Assembly: GCA_021772555.1 (NCBI GenBank)
Contig: JAJFLT010000372.1
Span: 1 to 6,191 of the forward strand
Reading direction: 5' to 3'
Length of the DNA: 6,191 bases
DNA from: Opitutales bacterium
GTDB lineage: Bacteria > Verrucomicrobiota > Verrucomicrobiia > Opitutales > UBA2987
Positions 1 through 6,191 of the stretch are shown here, piece after piece; the first letter of the stretch is position 1, and each line of letters opens with the position of its first letter. The position numbers and the translations under genes are program-made. Below the pieces are notes generated by a model, which worked only from the letters and a program-made list of their open reading frames with translations, was not told the DNA's origin and did not search any database.

Positions 1-87
1 CAAAAAACACCCACGCGTGTGTCATTTGTAGGAATTTAGCTCGCAGGTGAACGCCCGCCTGCCGGAGATGAGAAAAAATTATGATTC

Positions 88-119
88 GGCAACGAGCATT
101 AGTCCAAAATATCGTTGCC
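88..119. repeat. 8-bp perfect inverted repeat upstream of the nucleoside transporter
   Basis: GGCAACGA at 88-95 is matched by its exact reverse complement TCGTTGCC at 112-119, with 16 bases between. It lies about 90 bases before the transporter start. It could be a regulator-binding site or an RNA hairpin in the leader. No T-run follows, so it does not look like a terminator. The rest of 1-209 holds no gene I can support and no promoter strong enough to call; a weaker 7-bp stem (43-49 with 56-62, one G-T pair) lies further upstream. The function is inference only. Confidence 0.35.
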
Positions 120-209
120 ATCGTGTATGGCCCTCGAACCGTAGTCCGCCACCTAATCCGTTATTTGCTTTCTTGTGCAAACGGTTAAGTTGGTTCAATC
201 TTTGCCTCC

Positions 210-1508
210 ATGACTGAAACGTTGGTGAACTTATTGCGCGGGGCCATCGGGTTGGGAGGCCTTTATGCCTTTCTTTATTTTGCCAGCAGCGATCGTAAAC
301 ATATCAACTGGCGTCTGGTGGCGGGTGGCTTCGGACTGCAAATGGCAATCGCTGTTTTGGTTCTGAAGGTTCCACCAGTCATCGTTGCCATCGAGTGGAT
401 TTCTACCCTTGTTCGCCAACTACTGGATTTTTCTGTGGCGGGCTCTTCTTTTATTTTTGGCATATTACCGCTAAACCGATCAATGGGAGCCCTTTTTGCC
501 TTCAAAGTGCTGCCCTCGATTGTCTTTTTCTCTGCTTTGACTTCGTTGCTCTACTACCTGGGAATCCTCCAACGGATCGTTTTTGTATTTGCCTGGATCA
601 TGAAAAAAACGATGCACCTTTCCGGGGCCGAAAGCCTGGTCGTGGCGGCCAATGTTTTTGTGGGGCAAATCGAGGCTCCGCTTATCATCCGGCCTTACCT
701 GCAGCATATGACCCGCTCGGAGATTTTCTGCCTCATGACCGGCGGATTTGCCACTTTGGCCGGGGCGGTTCTAGTTACCTACATCGAGATTCTGGGGGGC
801 GGCGATGCCGAAAAGAAGATCGAGATCGGGGCCCGCCTCATCAGCGCTTCCATCATGGCGGCGCCGAGCGCCATAATCTGCGCCAAAATGTTCCTACCGG
901 AACGCGAGGAAATCGATACCGATTTAAAAATTTCCAAAGAGGCAATCGGAATCAACCTCTTCGACGCCATAACCGTGGGAACTTCCCAAGGCATTCGGCT
1001 GGCCGTCAATGTCGGCGCCATCGTGCTGGTTTTCCTGGCCCTCATGGCCATGCTGGATTTCATCACGATGGAGTGGATCGGGTCCTGGACCCACATCAAT
1101 GATATCATCGCCGCCAATACCGATGATCTCTTTAAGGGGCTCACACTGGGATTCCTCTTCGGCGTGCTCTTTGCTCCTGTCGCCCTGCTGGTGGGAGTGG
1201 ACCCTGACAACATCATGGTGGTCGGGCAGCTTTTTGGAGAAAAACTCGTTATCAACGAATTTGTGGCTTACGCGCACCTCAAGGAATTGATCGATGCCGG
1301 GCATTTGACGGATGAAAAATCCATCCTCATTTCGACCTACGCCCTCTGCGGATTTGCCAGTTTTACGAGCATGGGAATTCAGATCGGCGGCATTTCGGTC
1401 CTCGCCCCCAATCAGAGATCCAATTTGGCCAAGATGGCATTTCGAGCCGTTATCGCGGGAACCTGCGCCACACTCATGACCGCCACCATCGCCGGGGCTC
1501 TCAGTTGA
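210..1508 (+). CDS. Concentrative nucleoside transporter, CNT (NupC) family
   Basis: This is an inner-membrane, cation-coupled nucleoside importer of the CNT family, complete at 432 residues (family members usually about 400-430). The family signature is clear. A pore-helix segment VGQIEAPLIIRPYL starts at residue 151, GGFATLAG follows near 178-185, and GEKLVINEFVAY at 343-354 fits the CNT signature G-x-K-x3-N-E-F-V-A. The end has the typical CGF-SF-S-GIQIGG segment (380-394), then APNQRS and TATIAG. About ten hydrophobic segments are visible, beginning near residues 7-27 and 36-55. The ATG at 210 puts the first membrane segment at the expected place; no good ribosome-binding site precedes it. 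Two substrate-contact positions differ from the common pattern: Ile154 between Gln153 and Glu155 (usually Thr or Ser), and Ser384 (usually Asn). Family assignment is secure; the exact substrate, and coupling to Na+ or H+, cannot be read from the sequence. It stands alone on its strand here, with no sign of being part of the hut genes. Confidence 0.95.
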   Translation: MTETLVNLLRGAIGLGGLYAFLYFASSDRKHINWRLVAGGFGLQMAIAVLVLKVPPVIVAIEWISTLVRQLLDFSVAGSSFIFGILPLNRSMGALFAFKVLPSIVFFSALTSLLYYLGILQRIVFVFAWIMKKTMHLSGAESLVVAANVFVGQIEAPLIIRPYLQHMTRSEIFCLMTGGFATLAGAVLVTYIEILGGGDAEKKIEIGARLISASIMAAPSAIICAKMFLPEREEIDTDLKISKEAIGINLFDAITVGTSQGIRLAVNVGAIVLVFLALMAMLDFITMEWIGSWTHINDIIAANTDDLFKGLTLGFLFGVLFAPVALLVGVDPDNIMVVGQLFGEKLVINEFVAYAHLKELIDAGHLTDEKSILISTYALCGFASFTSMGIQIGGISVLAPNQRSNLAKMAFRAVIAGTCATLMTATIAGALS

Positions 1509-1510
1509 CC

Positions 1511-1532
1511 GGCGGCGAAAATTGACGCCGTC
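1511..1532. terminator. Weak hairpin between two convergent genes
   Basis: GGCGGCG at 1511-1517 can pair with CGCCGTC at 1526-1532 (7 bp including one G-T pair) around an 8-base loop. It sits three bases after the transporter stop and about 25 bases beyond the stop of the facing Dabb gene, so it could end transcription from either side. There is no T-run on either strand, so a standard intrinsic terminator is not shown. Confidence 0.25.
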
Positions 1533-1557
1533 CTCCCCAACTGCCACATCCTCCCAT

Positions 1558-1860
1558 TCAAACTTCGAAATCGAAAGCTACGCTGTTTTGCAGGAGGGGT
1601 ATCATGGTTTCGGCGGCCGCTTTATGTTGAGGATGGATGATGTAGCCATCTCGCGCCCCCGAATCTTTGAAGGTCATTATGAAACCGTGCGTAAACCCGC
1701 GGTTAAATCCCTCCGGACTGGAATAGGGTCCGCCACAGTAATCGACAAGACCCGGAATGCTGTTTTCCAAACCCTTGATTAAGGAGAAAAACACTTCAAT
1801 TTGTTCCGTCGTTACCTCGGGTTTAAATTGAATCAGGACGATATGCTTAAATTCAGACAT
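1558..1860 (-). CDS. Dabb (stress-responsive A/B barrel) domain protein
   Basis: This is a small cytoplasmic protein of 100 residues, almost entirely one Dabb domain (dimeric alpha+beta barrel, ferredoxin-like fold), which is the usual length for stand-alone members. The hallmarks are the opening beta strand KHIVLIQFKPE (5-15) with conserved His6, a helix at about 18-33, IPGLVDYCGGP (35-45), the strand THGFIMTFKD (57-66), and RDGYIIHPQHK (70-80) before a helix and the final strand VAFDFEV. The start at 1860 places His6 where the family has it. Family members are poorly characterised; some act on small hydrophobic or aromatic substrates and others are only stress-induced, so no reaction can be named. 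The gene lies 90 bases downstream of the oxidoreductase on the same strand, so it may be co-transcribed, although the AT-rich gap could also hold its own promoter. Its end faces the transporter end across 49 bases. Confidence 0.9.
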   Translation of the reverse strand: MSEFKHIVLIQFKPEVTTEQIEVFFSLIKGLENSIPGLVDYCGGPYSSPEGFNRGFTHGFIMTFKDSGARDGYIIHPQHKAAAETMIPLLQNSVAFDFEV

Positions 1861-1950
1861 GCTTTGTATACTTTCTTTGATAATTAATGGGAAGGTGGTT
1901 TAAAATATGAATTATGAACGTTGACACCTTTAAGTGAGAGCAACGGTTTC

Positions 1951-2962
1951 CTAGGTGGATGATTGAAGGGAGGCGATAAGGGCGTCGATGGTGGCCTGGT
2001 TGTCGAGGGTTTCCTCTAAAGGCATGCCGAGGGGCTCCTTTCTTTTAAGGGCGCGCGCCATGTTGCGGGCCTGCAAACCGTAAGGGTCTTCGTAAGCCGC
2101 GGGGATGGATGCTTCTTTGAGCGGAGTGGCAAAGAAATTGCCCGTGGTGAGACGAATGGGGGGGCGGCGCATGTTGGTCCGACTGCAAGAGAAAGAGGGG
2201 GAAATTCAACCACCCGTTAGTACCGACAGCCGTCGTTTCCATGCGAAAACACACCTTTTGGCTGGACTCGATATGCCCAACGCGCCCGTCTCCGTAATCG
2301 AGCATGGCATTCAGGGTTACAATGATGTCCTGAACGGGACAAATTTCTCCGGTGGCGACTACCCGCTGCGGCGAACGGCCGAAGAGGGCTCGCAGGATAT
2401 TGACCGGATAACTGGTGAAATCGAAAACGATCCCGCCACCGGTCTCTTTGCGGTTTCTCCAGTTGGTGCTTTGCGGATCGTATCCAAGAAAAGAAAAAGC
2501 GGAATGAACATAACGTAATTCCCCAATTTCGCCGTCATCGACCATGCGAAGGAACTCCCGGGTGCAGGGCGTATGCCGGTACATCATCCCCTCCATGGCA
2601 AGGGCACCGCCGTCCGCACAGGCTTGCGCCATTTCACGGCTCTCTTTTCCGGTCAGGGAAAATGATTTTTCACAGAGGATGGCGGGGACGCCGAGCCGGG
2701 CTGCGGTCGTTACCTGTTCATGATGCTGCGAAGGCCAGGTCGCGAATAGAACGATATCAGGCCTCACCTCGACAACCATTTCGGTCCAATCGGTGAACCA
2801 CTGTTCAATATTGTATTTCTCCGCCCAAAGGCGAACCATCTCCTCGTTTATATCGGCGCAGGCGACAATCGACAGTTCATCATAGCTGCCAATGCCTTTG
2901 GCGTGAAGATGCGATATGGCGCCACAGCCGACAACACCGATGCGAGTTTGCTTTATCCCCAT
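1951..2962 (-). pseudogene. Gfo/Idh/MocA family NAD(P)-dependent oxidoreductase, frameshifted
   Basis: The N-terminal part (from 2962) has a Rossmann fold: IGVVGCGAISHLHAKG with the nucleotide-binding G-x-G-x-x motif at residues 9-16, then acidic Asp37 after the second strand, FATWPSQHHEQV (73-84), and CEKSFSL (97-103), where the family usually has E-K-P. The substrate domain has GGGIVFDFTSYPVNILRALFG (175-195), matching the family's G-G-x-x-x-D-x-x-x-Y/H helix with Asp181 and Tyr185. The reading frame is good to about residue 254, then turns into low-quality sequence and stops at 2045. A different frame, one base on, carries the normal family C-terminus (IRLTTGNFFATP, AAYEDPYGLQARNMARAL, NQATIDALIAS) and stops at 1951. 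Removing one base in the 2158-2210 interval would give about 336 residues, a normal family length. The substrate is unknown; sugars, inositols or other polyols are typical for the family. It is transcribed divergently from hutU. Confidence 0.88.
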
Positions 2963-2970
2963 GACATTTA

Positions 2971-2976
2971 CCTTTT
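2971..2976 (-). promoter_or_regulatory. Ribosome-binding site of the oxidoreductase gene
   Basis: AAAAGG on the minus strand lies 8 bases before the ATG at 2962. It supports that start, which also puts the Rossmann glycine motif at the usual distance from the N-terminus. Confidence 0.55.
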
Positions 2977-3017
2977 CCCGACAAAGCTCGAATTATTTAC
3001 AACCATTAATCGGTGTA

Positions 3018-3047
3018 TTGACAGGCATAACCGCGGGGGCGCATAAG
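3018..3047 (+). promoter_or_regulatory. Candidate distal promoter for hutU
   Basis: A perfect -35 hexamer TTGACA (3018-3023) is followed after 18 bases by CATAAG (3042-3047), which matches four of six -10 positions. It would give a leader of roughly 190 bases before hutU. The same segment read on the minus strand has TTGACT (3046-3051) 16 bases before TATGCC, a weaker promoter candidate for the oxidoreductase, so the two could overlap face to face. The sigma-70 consensus is assumed, which may not hold if the host is a Bacteroidota member. Confidence 0.35.
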
Positions 3048-3057
3048 TCAAGTTGAC
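3047..3057. promoter_or_regulatory. Perfect 11-bp palindrome, candidate operator
   Basis: GTCAA-G-TTGAC is a perfect inverted repeat with a single central base. It touches the end of the distal -10 candidate for hutU, and a further TTGAC occurs at 3018-3022. This position suits a repressor site controlling hutU, the divergent oxidoreductase, or both. No regulator gene is in the window, and the sequence does not match the HutC-type site I know (TGTATATACA-like), although TGTATTGACA at 3014-3023 is a loose resemblance. Confidence 0.3.
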
Positions 3058-3102
3058 GCCGCCGCCCATCAAAAGGTTACGACACTCTTTCGCTGCCGCT
3101 TT

Positions 3103-3130
3103 TTGATTTTGGCAAAATTAAAAATATGAT
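3103..3130 (+). promoter_or_regulatory. Candidate proximal promoter for hutU
   Basis: TTGATT (3103-3108) and TATGAT (3125-3130) are separated by 16 bases of AT-rich sequence, matching four of six and five of six sigma-70 consensus positions. Transcription would begin near 3137, giving a leader of about 108 bases. An imperfect inverted repeat (ATCAAAAG at 3068-3075 with CTTTTTGAT at 3099-3107, one bulged base) overlaps the -35 element and could be a control site. Confidence 0.45.
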
Positions 3131-3146
3131 TGAAAAAGATTGGCGT

Positions 3147-3174
3147 TGCCTTGCAGCCGGGGTTTTGCGAGGCA
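3147..3174 (+). other. Hairpin in the hutU leader
   Basis: TGCCTTGC (3147-3154) pairs with GCGAGGCA (3167-3174) as an 8-bp stem with one G-U pair and a 12-base loop. It lies about ten bases after the start expected from the proximal promoter and 70 bases before the hutU start. It has no T-run and does not overlap the ribosome-binding site. I do not recognise a known riboswitch or T-box; it may only stabilise the 5' end of the mRNA or bind a protein. Confidence 0.3.
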
Positions 3175-3230
3175 TCTTAGTCATAGATTAAATACAGGGA
3201 TGAGGCCGGAAATCGCATTCGGTCAAAATA

Positions 3231-3237
3231 AAGGAGG
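3231..3237 (+). promoter_or_regulatory. Strong ribosome-binding site that fixes the hutU start
   Basis: AAGGAGG lies 7 bases before the ATG at 3245. It rules in this start over a longer in-frame reading from a TTG at 3140 or an ATG at 3200, neither of which has such a site. Confidence 0.85.
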
Positions 3238-3244
3238 TTTGAAG

Positions 3245-4924
3245 ATGGCACTAGCGCCAACGACCCATATTCAAGCTCCTCGCGGCGCGGAGTTGTCCTG
3301 CCGGGGATGGCACCAGGAAGCGGCCATGAGGATGCTTATGAACAATCTGGACCCGGAGGTGGCCGAAAAACCGGACGAGCTGATCGTTTACGGGGGCGGG
3401 GGCAAAGCGGCCCGTAACTGGGAATGTTTCGAGGCCATCGTTCGCACCCTTCGGAGGCTGCAAAACGACGAGACTTTGCTCGTCCAATCAGGCAAACCGG
3501 TGGGGATTTTCAAGACCCATGAAGAAGCGCCGAGGGTCCTCATCGCCAATGCCCACCTGGTTCCGAAATGGGCTCATTGGGATGAATTCCGCCGCCTGGA
3601 CGCCCTCGGGTTGACTATGTACGGCCAGATGACGGCGGGTTCCTGGATCTACATCGGGACACAGGGTATTTTGCAGGGAACCTACGAAACTTTTGCCGAA
3701 TGCGCGCGCCAGCATTTCGGTGGCTCATTGGAGGGCCGATTGGTGGTGACGGCTGGACTCGGCGGCATGGGCGGAGCCCAGCCTCTGGCAGCAACCATGA
3801 ACGGGGCCGCCTTCCTCGGTGTGGAGGTGGACGAAAGCCGCATCTGCAAGCGGCTCGAATCCGGTTATCTGGATGAAATGTCCACCGACCTTGACCGGGC
3901 TATTGAGAAGGTTTTAGAGGCCAGGCAAAGAAAGCAGGCTCTTTCTATTGGGCTTTTGGGAAACATTGCAGAGGTTCTGCCGGAACTGGTCCGAAGGGGA
4001 ATTACCCCGGATGTATTAACCGACCAGACTTCGGCCCACGATTTACTGCTGGGTTACATTCCAGTGGGGGTATCTCTGGATGAAGCAGCGAGGATGCGTC
4101 AGGAAAAACCGGACGACTACCAAAATGCGGTCCTCGATTCGATGATGGTTCATATCAAAGCAATGCTCGCATTGCAGGAGCGCGGCGCGGTCACCTTCGA
4201 TTACGGCAACAACCTGCGCGGGCAGGTGTCCGATCTGCGTGGGATGAAGGAAGCCTTCGATATTGCGGGATTCGTTCCACTCTTTATCCGTCCGCTGTTT
4301 TGCCGTGGTTCGGGGCCTTTCCGGTGGGCCGCACTTTCTGGCAACCCGCAAGATATCGCGGCCACCGATAAAGCGATCCTGGAAGCCTTTCCGCAAAATG
4401 AATCCCTCTGCCAATGGATTCATAAAGCGCGTCAGAATGTGCATTTTCAAGGTCTGCCCAGCCGTATTTGCTGGCTCGCTTACGGCGAACGGGCCGAGAT
4501 GGGTTTGAAATTCAATTGGCTGGTGAAAAAAGGGAAGGTCGCTGCACCACTGGTCATCGGTCGGGACCACCTGGACACCGGTTCGGTGGCCTCCCCCAAT
4601 CGCGAAACCGAAGGCATGAGGGACGGCTCGGACGCCATCGCGGACTGGCCGCTCCTCAATGCCATGCTCAATACGGCCTGCGGTGCCAGTTGGGTTTCGC
4701 TGCACCACGGCGGAGGCGTTGGCATCGGTTATTCCATCCACGCCGGTATGGTCTCGGTGGCCGATGGCACGGATAGCGCGGACAGGAGGCTGCAACGGGT
4801 TTTAACGGCCGATCCCGGCACTGGCGTCATGCGCCACGCCGACGCGGGTTATGAAGAGGCCATAAATACCGCCCGGGAAAAAGGCGTCGATCTGCCCATG
4901 ATCTCCCCCCATAACGGCGGGTGA
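3245..4924 (+). CDS. hutU: Urocanate hydratase (urocanase)
   Basis: This cytoplasmic enzyme uses tightly bound NAD+ as an electrophile to convert urocanate and water to 4-imidazolone-5-propanoate, the second step of histidine degradation (EC 4.2.1.49). From the ATG at 3245 it has 559 residues, matching the usual 550-560. It shows the N-terminal [11 protein letters not shown] (49-59), the NAD-binding glycine loop [10 protein letters not shown] (171-180), DQTSAHD (260-266), DYGNNLR (319-325), the urocanase signature [10 protein letters not shown] with active-site Cys409 (Cys410 in the Pseudomonas putida enzyme), GRDHLD (439-444) and the glycine-rich [11 protein letters not shown] near the C-terminus. 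All key segments are intact. The signature has Ser where Ala is common in my memory, at a position not known to be catalytic. A 105-base in-frame extension upstream lacks family similarity and is treated as leader. hutH follows after 31 bases on the same strand, so the two are almost certainly one transcript. Confidence 0.98.
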   Translation: MALAPTTHIQAPRGAELSCRGWHQEAAMRMLMNNLDPEVAEKPDELIVYGGGGKAARNWECFEAIVRTLRRLQNDETLLVQSGKPVGIFKTHEEAPRVLIANAHLVPKWAHWDEFRRLDALGLTMYGQMTAGSWIYIGTQGILQGTYETFAECARQHFGGSLEGRLVVTAGLGGMGGAQPLAATMNGAAFLGVEVDESRICKRLESGYLDEMSTDLDRAIEKVLEARQRKQALSIGLLGNIAEVLPELVRRGITPDVLTDQTSAHDLLLGYIPVGVSLDEAARMRQEKPDDYQNAVLDSMMVHIKAMLALQERGAVTFDYGNNLRGQVSDLRGMKEAFDIAGFVPLFIRPLFCRGSGPFRWAALSGNPQDIAATDKAILEAFPQNESLCQWIHKARQNVHFQGLPSRICWLAYGERAEMGLKFNWLVKKGKVAAPLVIGRDHLDTGSVASPNRETEGMRDGSDAIADWPLLNAMLNTACGASWVSLHHGGGVGIGYSIHAGMVSVADGTDSADRRLQRVLTADPGTGVMRHADAGYEEAINTAREKGVDLPMISPHNGG

Positions 4925-4955
4925 GTACCTTTTCCAAATTCACTTTGAATATATC

Positions 4956-6191
4956 ATGAATACAACGATCATCGGCCTGGATAACCTGACGACGCAATTG
5001 TCGGAACGAGTCAAGCAATTGCGCAAAAACAAATCCACCATCGTCCAATCGAGGACCGTGGTGGAAAATGCCCTCGGCGATGGCAAGCTTTACTATGGAA
5101 TTAATACCGGATTCGGCGCCCTCGCCCACAAAAAGATCGATTCCAGCCAACTGGCGACATTACAGCGCAATTTGCTTTTCAGCCACGCCGTGGGGGTCGG
5201 CGACCCGATTCCCAAAGACATCAGCCGGCTCATGCTGCTGCTTAAGATTCACGGCTTGAGCCTGGGTTTTTCGGGAGTTTCGGAAAGGACCTTCGACCGG
5301 CTGCTGCTTTTAGCGGAAGAGGACCTCATTGCGGCCATCCCGTCACGGGGAAGCCTGGGGGCCTCGGGCGATCTGGCGCCCCTTGCCCACATGAGCCTTC
5401 CCCTCATCGGAGCCGGTCGACTCTGGAACCGGCAGGGCACCGGCACCGCAGAGGCGGGCCCCATCCTCAAGAAAAGAGGCATAGAGCCCATAGAATTACA
5501 GCCCAAAGATGGTCTCGCGCTTTGCAATGGCACCCAGATGATGACCGCCTACGGGGCCTACGTTCTTTCTCGCATTACGACACTGCAGAAAAATGCCGAC
5601 ATTCTGGCATCAATGAGCCTGGAAGCCCTCAAAGGCAGCATCCAGCCTTTTAACGAAAAAATCCACCAGGCGCGCCCCTACAAAGGATCCTTGGCGGTGG
5701 CCCACAATGTCCGCAAGCTGTTGCAGGAAAGTAAAATACTGGAATCGCACAAAGACTGTGGAAAAGTGCAGGACCCTTACTCGCTGCGCTGTGTGCCACA
5801 GGTTCACGGGGCTTCCCGGGACGCCCTCGACCACTCCCGTTCGATAGTCGAAACGGAGATCAACTCGGCCACCGACAACCCGCTGGTTTTCGGCCCTGGA
5901 GAGATTGTCAGCGGCGGTAATTTTCACGGCCAACCGCTCGCCCTGGTATTCGATTTTGCCGCCATTGCCCTGGCAGAAATGGCAGGTATTTCGGAGAGAC
6001 GCACTTATTTGCTGCTGAGTGGACACGACGGGTTGCCGAAATTCCTCTTTCGGGATACGGGCATCAATTCGGGCCTGATGGTGCTGCAATACACGGCGGC
6101 GGCCCTCGTCTCGGAAAATAAGGTACTTTGCCACCCGTCCAGTGTTGACTCCATCCCGACCTGTTTGGGACAGGAAGACCATGTCAGCATG
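4956..6191 (+). CDS. hutH: Histidine ammonia-lyase (histidase), 3' end beyond the window
   Basis: This cytoplasmic homotetrameric enzyme removes ammonia from L-histidine to give trans-urocanate, the first step of histidine degradation (EC 4.3.1.3) and the source of the HutU substrate. 412 codons are present without a stop; the family is about 500-510 residues, so roughly 100 C-terminal residues lie outside. The MIO cofactor triad Ala136-Ser137-Gly138 sits in GSLGASGDLAPLAH. Other active-site parts are YYGINTGFG (46-54) with Tyr47, CNGTQ with Asn191, QDPYSLRC with Tyr275 and Arg278, NSATDNP, and GQEDHVSM with Glu407. All match Pseudomonas histidase positions, so the enzyme should be active. 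The stretch SERRTYLLLSG-GLPKFL, then NSG and QYTAAALVSENK, resembles the Bacteroidota-type histidases I remember. The ATG at 4956 gives the normal N-terminus but has no Shine-Dalgarno sequence; translation may depend on the upstream hutU ribosomes. Confidence 0.97.
   Translation, partial: MNTTIIGLDNLTTQLSERVKQLRKNKSTIVQSRTVVENALGDGKLYYGINTGFGALAHKKIDSSQLATLQRNLLFSHAVGVGDPIPKDISRLMLLLKIHGLSLGFSGVSERTFDRLLLLAEEDLIAAIPSRGSLGASGDLAPLAHMSLPLIGAGRLWNRQGTGTAEAGPILKKRGIEPIELQPKDGLALCNGTQMMTAYGAYVLSRITTLQKNADILASMSLEALKGSIQPFNEKIHQARPYKGSLAVAHNVRKLLQESKILESHKDCGKVQDPYSLRCVPQVHGASRDALDHSRSIVETEINSATDNPLVFGPGEIVSGGNFHGQPLALVFDFAAIALAEMAGISERRTYLLLSGHDGLPKFLFRDTGINSGLMVLQYTAAALVSENKVLCHPSSVDSIPTCLGQEDHVSM

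Noticed and set aside
111..393. 13-base exact repeat ATCGTTGCCATCG at 111-123 and 381-393
   Set aside because: One copy is inside the transporter coding sequence and a match of this length is close to chance in a window of this size.
395..1102. 235-codon reading frame on the + strand overlapping the nucleoside transporter
   Set aside because: It is out of frame with a secure membrane protein and its translation is rich in Arg, Gly and His, as expected for a shifted frame.
1892..1930. Inverted repeat AAGGTG / CACCTT in the gap between the oxidoreductase and Dabb genes
   Set aside because: Arms are only 6 bp with a 27-base AT-rich loop and no T-run; too weak to call a terminator or operator.
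2105..2518. 137-codon reading frame on the + strand opposite the oxidoreductase
   Set aside because: It lies antisense to clearly conserved coding sequence and its translation shows no recognisable domain; an antisense shadow.
3126..3191. A 21-codon reading frame (ATG at 3126) in the hutU leader, possible leader peptide
   Set aside because: Its start overlaps the proximal -10 element, it has no Shine-Dalgarno sequence, and it has no His codons, so it does not look like an attenuator peptide.
3140..3244. In-frame N-terminal extension of hutU from a TTG at 3140
   Set aside because: It has no ribosome-binding site, no family similarity, and would overlap the leader hairpin; the ATG at 3245 has an ideal AAGGAGG and gives the normal family length.
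4043..4795. 250-codon reading frame antisense to hutU
   Set aside because: Long antisense frames are common opposite GC-rich genes; the hutU strand carries every family motif, and this frame has composition typical of a shadow.
5610..6182. 190-codon reading frame antisense to hutH
   Set aside because: Shadow of the conserved hutH frame; no domain or start signal of its own.

Overview
The window looks like a chromosomal metabolic region of a Gram-negative-type bacterium. Coding is dense, codon use is moderately GC-rich, and I see no phage, transposon, CRISPR, tRNA or rRNA signal. The partial histidine ammonia-lyase and the nucleoside transporter carry motif variants that I associate from memory with Bacteroidota and neighbouring phyla rather than with Pseudomonas or Enterobacteria. 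I would not assign a taxon beyond that. Two genes (hutU and the oxidoreductase) have clear Shine-Dalgarno sequences; hutH does not.

Left part (1-1557): a gene-free stretch with an 8-bp inverted repeat is followed by a complete concentrative nucleoside transporter (CNT/NupC family, 210-1508, + strand). It converges on a small Dabb-domain protein (1558-1860, - strand), with a weak hairpin between them.

Middle part (1558-2962, - strand): a Gfo/Idh/MocA-type NAD(P)-dependent oxidoreductase is followed, 90 bases downstream on the same strand, by the Dabb gene. The oxidoreductase is broken by a single +1 frameshift near its C-terminal third, in a region with 7-base and 5-base homopolymers. Both halves are otherwise well conserved, so this is either a recent mutation or a sequencing error.

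Right part (2963-6191, + strand): a divergent intergenic region of 282 bases carries two plausible sigma-70-like promoters, a perfect palindrome and a leader hairpin. It leads into hutU (urocanate hydratase, 3245-4924) and hutH (histidine ammonia-lyase, from 4956, cut by the window end after 412 codons). HutH deaminates histidine to urocanate and HutU hydrates urocanate to imidazolonepropionate, so these are the first two steps of histidine degradation, here in the order U-H. The later steps (HutI and beyond) are not in the window, and neither is a recognisable hut regulator.

I find no convincing undescribed system. The best leads are altered substrate-contact residues in the transporter, the homopolymer frameshift in the oxidoreductase, and the structured control region between that gene and hutU.
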